Assembly (NCBI GenBank): GCA_016793065.1
Contig: JAEULV010000026.1
Location: forward strand, 1 to 64,000
DNA length: 64,000 bases
Direction: 5' to 3'
Source of the DNA: Hyphomicrobiaceae bacterium
GTDB lineage: Bacteria > Pseudomonadota > Alphaproteobacteria > Rhizobiales > Ancalomicrobiaceae
Position 1 is the first letter of the stretch; every line of letters starts with the position of its first letter. The translations under genes were made by a program, and so were the position numbers. The notes beneath the pieces were generated by a model. It saw only the letters and a list, made by a program, of their open reading frames with translations. It did not search any database and was not told the DNA's origin. Shown piece by piece: positions 25,553-33,287 of this stretch.

Positions 25553-26160
25553 CCCGATCACGGACCCCGACATTGACCGACAGCACCATCCCCGACGCAG
25601 CCGCCCCGCCTGCCGACGACTGGGGGCCGTTCACCGGCCTGCCCGGCCATCCGTTGATGTGGGTGCTGATCGGCTCGGAGCTTCTGGTGTTCGGCGCGGC
25701 GCTGCTCGGCCTGCTCGGCGGGCGGATCGCCGATCCGGTCGGCTTTCGCCTGGCGCAGGATCACCTCGATCGCCTCGCCGGCGGCGTCAATACGCTGGTG
25801 CTGCTGACCTCGGGGCTGTTCGTCGCCATCGCGGTGGTGCGGGCCAAGGCCGCGCGGGTGGCGGCGACGCGGGGCTGGCTGGCGGCAAGCGCCGGTCTGG
25901 GCCTCATGTTCCTCGCCGTCAAGGCGGTCGAATATGCCACCGAGATCGGCGCCGGCTGGGGGCTCGATTCGGGCGGGTTCATCACCCTCTACTTCCTGAT
26001 CACCGGCTTTCACGCCCTGCATGTGGTGATGGGGCTGATCATCCTCGGCATTGTCGCGCGCTGGCCGACGGCGGGCAATGTCGCGACCGGCGCCGCCTTC
26101 TGGCACATGGTCGATCTCGTCTGGCTGCTGGTGTTTCCCGTCGTCTATCTGGTGCGCTGA
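25549..26160 (+). CDS. norE: NorE, cytochrome c oxidase subunit III-like protein
   Basis: NorE is a membrane protein that improves nitric oxide reductase activity, perhaps by helping assembly. The 203-residue protein has five hydrophobic helices and the subunit-III hallmarks ELLVFG and FHALHVVMGLIILG. It starts within the norD stop (ATGA overlap at 25549-25552) and ends in an overlap with norF. Confidence 0.93.
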   Translation: MTRSRTPTLTDSTIPDAAAPPADDWGPFTGLPGHPLMWVLIGSELLVFGAALLGLLGGRIADPVGFRLAQDHLDRLAGGVNTLVLLTSGLFVAIAVVRAKAARVAATRGWLAASAGLGLMFLAVKAVEYATEIGAGWGLDSGGFITLYFLITGFHALHVVMGLIILGIVARWPTAGNVATGAAFWHMVDLVWLLVFPVVYLVR

Positions 26161-26426
26161 TGAACCCCGACATTCGCCGACTGCTGATCGTCTGGGCCGC
26201 GCTGTCGGCCCTCACCGTGACGACGATGATCTCGGGCGGGGCAACGAGCCCGGCGCGGGTGGGCGCGCTCGGGCTTGCGGTGGTGCTGGCGGCGGCGGTG
26301 ATCAAGGTGGTCTTGGTGCTGGCGCACTATCTCGACCTGCGGCAGGCGCCCGGCTGGCTCTCCGGCTTCCGGCTGGCGACGCTGGTGCTGGCGGCGGCGC
26401 TGTACGGACTGGCGCTGATCGGTTGA
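26160..26426 (+). CDS. norF: NorF, small membrane protein (COX4-like)
   Basis: The 88-residue protein has three hydrophobic helices and the block IKVVLVLAHYLDLRQAPGW, which matches the prokaryotic cytochrome oxidase subunit IV/NorF family. It starts in an ATGA-type overlap with the norE stop and is the last gene of the nor operon. Its job is thought to be supporting NOR activity together with NorE. Confidence 0.9.
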   Translation: MNPDIRRLLIVWAALSALTVTTMISGGATSPARVGALGLAVVLAAAVIKVVLVLAHYLDLRQAPGWLSGFRLATLVLAAALYGLALIG

Positions 26427-26435
26427 GGTCGAAGC

Positions 26436-26562
26436 CTCATGCCAAGAGCCGGAAGCGCTGACGCACCTGGCCCTTGAAGAAACGCGAATTTCCCATTTGC
26501 GTCAGAGGCATGAGAAATTCGCGTGAGGAATACCATCGGTCATTTTCAAAGCCCGATGGTAT
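26436..26562. terminator. Nested and competing inverted repeats between norF and the Dnr/NnrR gene
   Basis: Three sets of perfect arms lie in 130 bases. CTCATGCC (26436-26443) pairs with GGCATGAG (26507-26514), and inside it CTGACGCA (26458-26465) pairs with TGCGTCAG (26498-26505). A rival 11-base-pair stem joins 26482-26492 with 26514-26524 and cannot form at the same time. A last 10-base-pair stem joins 26530-26539 with 26553-26562 and reaches into the stop codon of the regulator gene. The region separates two convergent operons and probably ends both transcripts, although there is no long T run. Confidence 0.7.
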
Positions 26563-27272
26563 CAGGCATCCAGTTCCTCGCCCTCGGCTTCCAGCACGCA
26601 GACCCGCAGGTAATCGACGTCCTTGATCACCACCGAGGCGCCGTTGACGCGGACGCCGGAGGGCTTCAGCCGGGCGAAGGCGCGCGACAGGCTTTCCGGC
26701 TTCATGCCGAGGCGGCCGGCGATCAGCGTCTTGTCGTAGGGCAGCTCGATGCGCGCCTCGCCCTGGTCGACATCGGTCAGCGACAACAGGAATTCGGCGA
26801 CGCGCTCGGCGCCCTTGCGCGATTTCAGCTGTTCGATCTGGCGGACGAGCAATTGCAGGTGCTGGGCGGTGGAGGCGATCATCGCCAGGCCGACATCCGG
26901 GTTTTCGGCGATGCGGCGGCGCAGGCGGTCGGCATGGACGCGGATGACGCGCGAGGTGGTGACGGTGATGCCCGAGGCCGGAAAGATGCCGCCGGCGATG
27001 GCGATCGCCTCGGCGAAGGTCTGGCCGCGGGTGAAGATGCCGATGACGGTTTCCAGCCCGCTCGGCATCACCCGGCTGACCTTGACCCAGCCATCGAGCA
27101 CGACGAAGAAGCAGTGCGCCGGATCGCCCTGGTGGAAGATCACCGTATCGGCTTCATGCGCCTCGATCGTCGCGTCCGACAGGACGTCATGGGCGACGTC
27201 GTGGGTGAGGCCGCGAAACATGGCGCTGTTGCGCAGCGTTTCGAATTCCTGTGTGCCGAGACGAAGACCCAT
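26562..27272 (-). CDS. CRP/FNR-family transcriptional regulator, Dnr/NnrR type
   Basis: This is probably the nitric-oxide-responsive activator of the nor and nir operons here. The 236-residue protein has a cyclic-nucleotide-like effector domain (about 15-125), a long dimer helix (128-152) and a C-terminal winged HTH with recognition helix ESLSRAFARL near 193-202. The four N-terminal cysteines of oxygen-sensing FNR are absent (only C54 and C225 are present), so it belongs with Dnr/NnrR, which bind haem and sense NO. I chose the ATG at 27272 because GGAG lies eight bases before it; a longer frame to 27341 adds unconserved sequence. Confidence 0.9.
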   Translation of the reverse strand: MGLRLGTQEFETLRNSAMFRGLTHDVAHDVLSDATIEAHEADTVIFHQGDPAHCFFVVLDGWVKVSRVMPSGLETVIGIFTRGQTFAEAIAIAGGIFPASGITVTTSRVIRVHADRLRRRIAENPDVGLAMIASTAQHLQLLVRQIEQLKSRKGAERVAEFLLSLTDVDQGEARIELPYDKTLIAGRLGMKPESLSRAFARLKPSGVRVNGASVVIKDVDYLRVCVLEAEGEELDA

Positions 27273-27401
27273 GATTGCCACTCCAGCCGTGCAGGCCAGA
27301 CCATGGCGCGAGGGTCGGTTTGATGCCTTGAAAAAAGGCAACCCGGCGAGGACGCCGGGTGGGGTCGAAATCGCTGGCGTTCAGGCCGGCCGATGCCGGC
27401 C

Positions 27402-27662
27402 TCAGGCGGCGGTCACCTCGGCGGGATGATGCAGGCAGGCGTCGTCGCGGTGGCGGGCGCGGCCGCTCTGGCCGCAATAGCTGTCGAGCAGGCGGGCGAC
27501 CTTGGGATCCTCGGGGGCGACGCCGGTGTTGAGCGAGGCCATGCAGGCCTGGATGCGCTTGTCGGAATGCAGGCGCTGTTCGATCTCCTCGGGCGAAAGC
27601 CCGCGCAGCAACGGACAGGCGCTGGCGTCGAAACTGCCGTTCGCCAAGATCACCGAACACAT
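27402..27662 (-). CDS. Small five-cysteine protein next to the Dnr/NnrR gene, unknown
   Basis: The 86-residue product begins MCSVILANGSFDASACPLL and has cysteines at 2, 16, 40, 63 and 76, with a histidine-rich tail. No signal peptide or transmembrane segment is seen from this start. No family is recognised. The ATG at 27662 follows a GGGGGA ribosome site; an in-frame start at 27725 would add 21 residues. It lies 129 bases upstream of the Dnr/NnrR gene in the same direction and downstream of an FNR-like box at 27837-27850, so a link with nitrosative stress or metal binding is plausible but unproven. Confidence 0.6.
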   Translation of the reverse strand: MCSVILANGSFDASACPLLRGLSPEEIEQRLHSDKRIQACMASLNTGVAPEDPKVARLLDSYCGQSGRARHRDDACLHHPAEVTAA

Positions 27663-28125
27663 CCTGAAATCCCCCGTCCCCGTGATTTCCAGCCAGACCG
27701 CCGCCGTTTCCGGCAGGACGGCCAACGCCGCGACTTCTCGCCAACGATCTTTTCAAATCGGCGGACTCGTTTGCTGGCCCGCCTGATCACTCATTCCAGA
27801 ACCGCCCGCACACTGCCACTTTCATGGGCAAGGGTGTTGCGATAGATCAAATTACGCGTTCTCACCGAGGAAGAGTCGGGGAAAACCAGCGGGCTCGCGC
27901 AGGCGACAAGTCCCCAACACAACAATCATTGTGCACCGCAACGTAAGTGAACGATCATTGATCGTGATCGTTTGTGGCAATTACACCGGAACTTCCTGCA
28001 TCTTTATGACGCTTCATTGTGGTTTCGTTCCGTCCGGCCCGATCAGAAACTTCAGGGCCAAGTGTTGCGCTCCGGCGCTTTTGCACCCAATCCGGCCGAA
28101 ATCGGCCGGTTCCGGCTTGCGCAGA
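27663..28125. other. Intergenic region between the nir operon end and the regulator block
   Basis: No gene is seen in these 463 bases. The region is less GC-rich than its neighbours and carries an FNR-like box at 27837-27850. A second weak site, TTGAT-CGTG-ATCGT near 27959, matches one half only. It probably contains the promoter of the leftward small-protein gene. Confidence 0.5.
27837..27850 (-). promoter_or_regulatory. FNR-like box upstream of the small cysteine protein gene
   Basis: TTGCG-ATAG-ATCAA has one complete FNR half-site (ATCAA) and three of five bases in the other. It lies about 175 bases before the ATG at 27662 and could serve that gene and the regulator gene behind it. This is a match by eye only. 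Confidence 0.4.
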
Positions 28126-28569
28126 TCAGGAGGCCGGCTTCTGCAGGTCGATCCGCTCGGCCGGGGAACCGGTTGCCTTCAGCTTGACGAAGACCTCGGT
28201 GCCGCCGTCGGTGCCGACCGGCCGGTCAAAGCGGACGACGACGCGGCCGTCCTCCAGTCGATCCACCGCGAGCGGCACGGCGCCGGCGTTGGATGTGATG
28301 GCGGTGATCAGCGGCTTGCCGACGGCGCCGAGCGAGACGTCGAAATAGCGCACGCCGTTCGTGCCGCAGGTGACCTCGACCGACCGCCACATGATCTTGC
28401 CCGGCAGCACGCCGCCGATGCCGTCGGAGTGGCGGCAGACGGTATTGGCGCCGATATCGAGAGCGAGGAACGCCACGACCGGCAGGGTCAGCATCGCCAC
28501 CAGCGCGATGACGCTCTTCAGCGGGAAGATCCGGCCGGCGCGGGCGGGTTTCAGTTCGGTCGGGCTCAT
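28126..28569 (-). CDS. Membrane-anchored periplasmic protein of unknown function, end of nir operon
   Basis: The 147-residue protein has a short basic N-terminus, one hydrophobic helix (about 18-38) and a soluble C-terminal domain of about 105 residues that should face the periplasm, with two cysteines (in TVCRHSDG and EVTCGTNG). No family is recognised. It follows the CopD-like gene by 16 bases on the same strand, behind a GAGGT ribosome site, and is the last gene of the long leftward nir operon. Confidence 0.7.
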   Translation of the reverse strand: MSPTELKPARAGRIFPLKSVIALVAMLTLPVVAFLALDIGANTVCRHSDGIGGVLPGKIMWRSVEVTCGTNGVRYFDVSLGAVGKPLITAITSNAGAVPLAVDRLEDGRVVVRFDRPVGTDGGTEVFVKLKATGSPAERIDLQKPAS

Positions 28570-28585
28570 GGGTGACCTCGTTTGT

Positions 28586-29065
28586 TCACAGCGGCAGATA
28601 GCCGTGGGCGCCGGCGGTGGCGCCGAGAATGACGACGACCGCGACGGTCGAAAGAACCCGATGCAGCCGCGTCACCAGCCGGAACGTGCCGTCGGGATCG
28701 CGGGCGGCGCGGGCATCGAACCAGGCATGCAGGAACAGCGGCTCGGCGATGAACAGCATCAGCGTGAAGATCGCCCAGAGCCCGACCATGGCATGCATCC
28801 ACCAGAAATGTGGGTCGGCGAAGCGCGACCACAGCCCCATCACTTCGGTCATGTAGAAGCCGGCGGCGCCGGCAAGCGTCGTCGAGATGCGGGCGGCGAA
28901 GGCGAAACGCCGCTCGATGGCGTCGAACAGCGCCAGTCTCGCCGCCGGCTCGGCCAGGCGCTCGATCGCCGGCAGCACGACGAAGGTGACGAACAGCACG
29001 CCGCCGATCCAGTGCACCACCGCCGCGACGTGCAGGGCGCGCGCGATCGCCAGATCGTCGAACAT
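28586..29065 (-). CDS. CopD-like four-helix membrane protein in the nir operon
   Basis: The 159-residue protein has four hydrophobic helices with histidines near their ends (ALHVAAVVHWIGGVLFV, WWMHAMVGLWAIF, LHRVLSTVAVV). This pattern resembles the copper-resistance CopD and related haem-binding membrane families. The paired histidines could hold a b-type haem or copper. It lies 23 bases downstream of the hemerythrin gene in the nir operon, which suggests a part in electron transfer, metal supply or NO handling. The exact family is uncertain. Confidence 0.65.
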   Translation of the reverse strand: MFDDLAIARALHVAAVVHWIGGVLFVTFVVLPAIERLAEPAARLALFDAIERRFAFAARISTTLAGAAGFYMTEVMGLWSRFADPHFWWMHAMVGLWAIFTLMLFIAEPLFLHAWFDARAARDPDGTFRLVTRLHRVLSTVAVVVILGATAGAHGYLPL

Positions 29066-29088
29066 GACCGGACTTCCCCTTCAGGCGC

Positions 29089-29520
29089 TCAACCGGCGGC
29101 GACGCTCGGCTCCGGCAGGCGCAGGCCGGCGACGTCGTCCGCCCCCAGCACGCCGGTCAGCCACATCGACGTCACCCGATCGACGCTGGCGACATGGGCG
29201 AGGATCAGGTCGGGAATCACCCGGCGCAGCATGTCGCTGAGGAGATCAACGCGGCCGGCGGCGAGTTCGGCATGGGCCTCGGTGAATTCCGCCAGCAACT
29301 TCTTGTGCTGGGCGATGTGGCAGAACAGGATCGGCACGTCGTGCTTCGCCATCAAGGCTTCCTCGCGGGCGAAGTGCTCGATCGTGGCGGTTTCGGCCTC
29401 GACCAGCAGCGCCGGCAACTCGGCATCGTCGGCGGTGGCAATGCGGGCAAACAGCGCGGCGATGGCGAGGTGGTCCTCGTCCATCTCGGGAACGCCGAGC
29501 ATCATCGGGGAATTCGTCAT
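29089..29520 (-). CDS. Hemerythrin domain protein
   Basis: The 143-residue protein is a four-helix-bundle hemerythrin that should bind a di-iron centre. Candidate ligands are the histidine of MDEDHLAI, the HFAREE pair, the two histidines of FCHIAQHKKLL and the H...D pair in ILAHVASVD, which match the usual order H-H-E-H-H-H-D. I chose the ATG at 29520 with AGAAGG upstream rather than the longer frame to 29592. It is part of the nir operon directly after nirN, so an NO- or oxygen-binding role, or iron repair under NO, is a reasonable guess. Confidence 0.85.
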   Translation of the reverse strand: MTNSPMMLGVPEMDEDHLAIAALFARIATADDAELPALLVEAETATIEHFAREEALMAKHDVPILFCHIAQHKKLLAEFTEAHAELAAGRVDLLSDMLRRVIPDLILAHVASVDRVTSMWLTGVLGADDVAGLRLPEPSVAAG

Positions 29521-29619
29521 CGACCGGACCTTCTCGAACCTGCCCTCAATCGCGGCGAGGCTGACGCCGATCGCAACCGGCGTCCTTGACAATTGTCGCC
29601 TCGCATCCGCGACCTTCGA

Positions 29620-31131
29620 TCAATGCGACGTGCCGTCGGAAAAGTTGATCTTGTTGAAGACGTTGTACTTTCCCGAAGGCTTGCGCATCGGCAGCCGCTT
29701 CAGTTCGGCGAAGGTGGCGGCGTCGTAGATCACCAGTTCACCCGGATCCTCCCACACCGACACCAGCACCTTGCCGCCGGTCTTGTCGAATTCCACATGC
29801 GCGGCGGTCTTGCCCGGCGACGGGGTGATCGACTTGACGATCTCCAGCGTGCGCTTGTCGAGGATCTGCATCGTGTCCTTGGTCGGCCCCAGCATGCCGT
29901 CGGTCCAGGCATAGGGGGTGTTTTCGTGGCTGCGCATGAAGAAGCCGGGGCCGGCGGTCGCGACCGTCCTGACCACCGACCAGTCGTCGAGCGCGATCAC
30001 CGACAGGAGCCCGGACTTCAGGTGCGGCGTCGCCATCACCGGACGGCCAGCCCACTTGAAGGCGATGCCGGAGCCGAGATGCGGCAGGCCGGGGAGCGCG
30101 AATTTCGCCACTTCCCTACCGGTCTCCATCGAGATCACCGCGCTTGCCGCGCCGTCGCGCGCCGAGCCGAGCACATGGGCGTAGGCGGGATCGAAGAAGA
30201 AGTCGTCGAGCGGCTCGCTGGTGGCGATGCGGCGCGGCTGAAAGGCGGCCTTGCCGTCGGTGGCGATTTCCCAGATTTCCGGCACGTCCTTCATTGCCGC
30301 GACGAAGCTGCCGCGCGGGCGGGCCTGATAGACGGCCGAGACGCGCGACGGCTTGCCGTTCGCATCCCTGGCATCGATCACCGCCTCGACCTTGAGATCG
30401 TCGGCCGACAGGATCACCAGCGACTTCGGCAGATAGTTGGCGACCGCGACGTGCTTGCCGTCGGCCGACAGGGCGATGTTGCGGGCATTGATGCCGGCGC
30501 GGACCTCGCCGACCTTGGTCAGCGTCCAGATGTCGTATTTCTCGACGAAGCCGTCGCGCGACATGAAATAGACGAAGCGGCCGTCGGGGGTGAATTTCGG
30601 CCCGCCATGCAGGGCGAAGTGGGTGGGAAAGCGGGTCAGCGGCTCGAGCTTGTCGCCGTCGAGGATGGTGGCGTGGTGGTCGCCGGTCTCGACGACGACG
30701 AACAGGTTCATCGGATCGGCGGCGAAGACCGGCTTGTCGAGCCTTGGCGGCTGATGCTCGATCTTGCGGCTCGCCTCGATTTCCGCCGCGCCCCAGGCCG
30801 GAATGCTGGCGAGCGGGGTGGAGACGAATTTCGCCAGCGCCTCGATCTCCTCGGGCTTCAGCGTCGCCTCGAAGCCCGGCATCTGGGTGGCGTTGCGGCC
30901 CTTGGCGATCACCTCGCCGGCGCGCTTGCCGACGACGCGGCCAAGGTTTTCCGGCAGCAGCGCCGGGCCGATGCGGCCGAGCCGGTCGGCGCCGTGACAT
31001 TCGGCGCAATGGGTGGTGTAGAGCGCGCCGGCATCCGGCTCGGCCCGGGCCGGACCGGCAAGCACCGTCAGGCCGACGAGGACGGCGGCAACAAGCGGGC
31101 GGCGGTCAAAGGAGGCGCGAACGGCGGTCAT
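29620..31131 (-). CDS. nirN: NirN, cd1-type dehydrogenase of haem d1 synthesis
   Basis: NirN is a periplasmic NirS homologue that catalyses the last step of haem d1 formation, oxidising dihydro-haem d1. The 503-residue protein has a signal peptide (about 1-30), a cytochrome c domain with CAECH (TTHCAECHGADRLGRIG), and an eight-bladed propeller from about 135 onwards resembling NirS. The ATG at 31131 overlaps the end of nirJ by 26 bases and has GAGGTG seven bases upstream. It is distinguished from NirS by its position after nirJ and by the C-terminal end lacking the usual NirS sequence. Confidence 0.92.
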   Translation of the reverse strand: MTAVRASFDRRPLVAAVLVGLTVLAGPARAEPDAGALYTTHCAECHGADRLGRIGPALLPENLGRVVGKRAGEVIAKGRNATQMPGFEATLKPEEIEALAKFVSTPLASIPAWGAAEIEASRKIEHQPPRLDKPVFAADPMNLFVVVETGDHHATILDGDKLEPLTRFPTHFALHGGPKFTPDGRFVYFMSRDGFVEKYDIWTLTKVGEVRAGINARNIALSADGKHVAVANYLPKSLVILSADDLKVEAVIDARDANGKPSRVSAVYQARPRGSFVAAMKDVPEIWEIATDGKAAFQPRRIATSEPLDDFFFDPAYAHVLGSARDGAASAVISMETGREVAKFALPGLPHLGSGIAFKWAGRPVMATPHLKSGLLSVIALDDWSVVRTVATAGPGFFMRSHENTPYAWTDGMLGPTKDTMQILDKRTLEIVKSITPSPGKTAAHVEFDKTGGKVLVSVWEDPGELVIYDAATFAELKRLPMRKPSGKYNVFNKINFSDGTSH

Positions 31132-32332
31132 GATTGACACCTCGGAACGGAGTGACGGTGACGCGGGTGCCATCCTCGGCAAGGCCGATCTCGGCATCGG
31201 TGAGGTAGCAGCCCGGATCCTCGGCCCACGGGTCGCCGGTCACCTGGAGCGCGCGCACGCGGGTATTGCCGGAGCAAAGGCTGAGATACTGGCACTCGGC
31301 GCAGCGGCCCTTGACCGGGCGCGGGCGCTGCTTCAGCCCGGCCATGATCGGGTCGGAGGTGTCCATCCAGATTTCGGAGAACGGCCGCTCCTTGACGTTG
31401 CCGAGCGCGTGGTGCCACCACATTGTGTCGGGGTGGACGCGGCCCTCATTGTCGATATTGGCGACGTTGAGCCCGGACGAATTGCCGCCCCAGGCGGCGA
31501 GGCTGGCGCGCAGGGTCTCGACCGCCTGCGGCAGCACGATCTCGGCCCAGCGCAGCAGATAGGCGGCATCGGCGTCGTTGTTGCCGGTGACGATCTCGAA
31601 ATCCTCGCCGCGGGTGATCGACAGCAGCGCCGTCGAAATCAGGAAATCCATCGCCCGGCGGGTCGTCTCCCATTCGGCATCGGTGGCGCGGTTCTTGTTG
31701 CCGCGACCGGCATAGACCAGGTGCGACAGATAGAACTTGGCGAATTTCTCGCGTCGGCACAGGTCGACGAGTTCGGCGAGGTGCTGCTGGTTCTCCGCCG
31801 TCATGGTGAAGCGGACGCCGACCTTGACGTTGCGATCGCGCAGCAGCCGCAGCGCCGCGAGCGCCTTGTCATAGGCGCCGTCCATGCGGCGGAACGCGTC
31901 ATGGGTGGCGCCGATGCCGTCGAGCGAGATGCCGACATAGTCATAGCCGATTTCGGCGATGCGATCGGCCATGGCGGCGTCGATCAGGGTGCCGTTGGTC
32001 GACAGCGCCGTGAAGAAACCCATCGCCTTCGAGCGCCGGCTGATCTCGAAAATGTCGGGGCGCAGCAGCGGCTCGCCGCCCGACAGGATCAGCACCGGCA
32101 CGCGGAAGGCCTTGAGATCGTCCATCACCGTCTCGACCTGCGCGGTGGTCAATTCGCGCGGGAAGTCGACATCGCCCGAGATCGAGTAGCAGTGCCGGCA
32201 GGTGAGATTGCAGCGGCGCACCAGGTTCCAGATCACCACCGGGCCGGGCTTCGGCCGGGTCGGGTCGAGGTGACGCTTCGGCGCGGCGCCGTGGTCGAGC
32301 GCCTCGCGCAGATGATGGCTCAGGCGAAACAT
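31106..32332 (-). CDS. nirJ: NirJ, radical SAM enzyme of haem d1 synthesis
   Basis: NirJ removes the two propionate side chains of 12,18-didecarboxysiroheme to leave the oxo groups of haem d1. The 408-residue protein has the radical SAM cysteines C41, C45 and C48 (CNLTCRHC), the GGEP SAM-binding motif (ILSGGEPLLR), and a SPASM-like C-terminal cysteine cluster (RCAECQYLSLCSG and a later DPGCYL). I chose the ATG at 32332 because AAGGGGA precedes it; an ATG at 32347 would overlap the nirH stop and put that ribosome site inside the gene. Confidence 0.95.
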   Translation of the reverse strand: MFRLSHHLREALDHGAAPKRHLDPTRPKPGPVVIWNLVRRCNLTCRHCYSISGDVDFPRELTTAQVETVMDDLKAFRVPVLILSGGEPLLRPDIFEISRRSKAMGFFTALSTNGTLIDAAMADRIAEIGYDYVGISLDGIGATHDAFRRMDGAYDKALAALRLLRDRNVKVGVRFTMTAENQQHLAELVDLCRREKFAKFYLSHLVYAGRGNKNRATDAEWETTRRAMDFLISTALLSITRGEDFEIVTGNNDADAAYLLRWAEIVLPQAVETLRASLAAWGGNSSGLNVANIDNEGRVHPDTMWWHHALGNVKERPFSEIWMDTSDPIMAGLKQRPRPVKGRCAECQYLSLCSGNTRVRALQVTGDPWAEDPGCYLTDAEIGLAEDGTRVTVTPFRGVNHDRRSRLL

Positions 32333-32343
32333 CGGAGTCCCCT

Positions 32344-32838
32344 TCAAGGCGCGAGCCGCAGGCCGGTCTTTTTCAGGATGCGGGTGGAAAACAGGATGTC
32401 GTGGCCGGCGAGCGCCGGACCGATGGCGGCGGCGATGTCGGCGACGATGGCGCGTACGTCGTCGCGGCTGGTGCCGTGGACCATGGCGAACAGGTTGTAG
32501 GGCCAGTCGGGCGGATGACGCGGCCGGCGGTAGCAGTGGGTGACCTCGCGGCGGGCGGCGACGGCGCGGCCGATCGCCGAAACGGCGTCGTCGGCGACAT
32601 CGAACACCGCCATGCCGTTGGCGGTGATGCCGAGGGCATAGTGATTGGGGATGAGGCCGATGCGGCGAATGGCGCCGGTTTCCAGCAGCGCCGTCAGCCG
32701 GGCGATGACCTCGGCGCGATCGATGCCGAGCCCGGCGGCGATGGCGCCGTAGGGATCGCGCAGCAGCGGCAGGCCGGCCTGCGTCGCCTGCACCAGATCG
32801 CGATCAAGATCGGCGGCGTTCCGGGTCGGATCGGTCAT
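32344..32838 (-). CDS. nirH: NirH, Lrp/AsnC-like siroheme decarboxylase subunit
   Basis: NirH is one of the siroheme decarboxylase proteins that form 12,18-didecarboxysiroheme. The 164-residue protein has an N-terminal HTH-like part (about 15-65) and an AsnC-type C-terminal domain with the family block HCYRRPRHPPDWPYNLFAMV, which includes the catalytic-site histidine and arginine residues. It is coupled to nirG by an ATGA overlap. The order G-H-J matches Paracoccus and Pseudomonas. Confidence 0.9.
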   Translation of the reverse strand: MTDPTRNAADLDRDLVQATQAGLPLLRDPYGAIAAGLGIDRAEVIARLTALLETGAIRRIGLIPNHYALGITANGMAVFDVADDAVSAIGRAVAARREVTHCYRRPRHPPDWPYNLFAMVHGTSRDDVRAIVADIAAAIGPALAGHDILFSTRILKKTGLRLAP

Positions 32839-33287
32839 AGCCGCACCTCGAAGCCGATGAAGTATTCCTCTTCCTTCGGCATCAGCCGGACCTCGAGGCC
32901 GGTCTCGGCCTCGATCTGGCGGGCGACGGCGGCGATGCGTTCGGGGTGCTCGGTCGAGATGACGAACCACATGTTGAGCCGGTGGTCGCGGGCATAGTTG
33001 TGCGCCACCTCGGCATGGGCGTTGACCTGGGCGGCGACGGCCTCGAACCGGTCCGCCGGCACGGCGATGGCGCAGAGGCAGACGGCGCCGCCGAGGCGTT
33101 CGGCATTCCACAGCGGGCCGAAGCGGCTGGCGGCGCCGGAATGGACCAGGCGGGCGACGCGGACGATCAGTTCGTCCTCGCTGATGCCAAGCCGGGCACC
33201 GGCGTCGGCGAAGGGGCGCTCGACGAGCGGGAAGCCGCCCTGCAGCGAATTGACGATCAGCCGGTCGATGGCATCGAGCGCGATCAT
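32835..33287 (-). CDS. nirG: NirG, Lrp/AsnC-like siroheme decarboxylase subunit
   Basis: The 150-residue protein has the same two-domain plan as NirH. Its C-terminal block reads AEVAHNYARDHRLNMWFVISTE, the NirD/NirG-type motif (HNYxR-x6-WFV), which separates it from the HCYRR type of NirH and NirL. It is coupled to the genes on both sides by ATGA overlaps. Confidence 0.9.
   Translation of the reverse strand: MIALDAIDRLIVNSLQGGFPLVERPFADAGARLGISEDELIVRVARLVHSGAASRFGPLWNAERLGGAVCLCAIAVPADRFEAVAAQVNAHAEVAHNYARDHRLNMWFVISTEHPERIAAVARQIEAETGLEVRLMPKEEEYFIGFEVRL

Noticed and set aside
29620-31131. A second nitrite reductase nirS
   Set aside because: Its place after nirJ, cytochrome c domain sequence and propeller details fit NirN of haem d1 synthesis rather than a second NirS.
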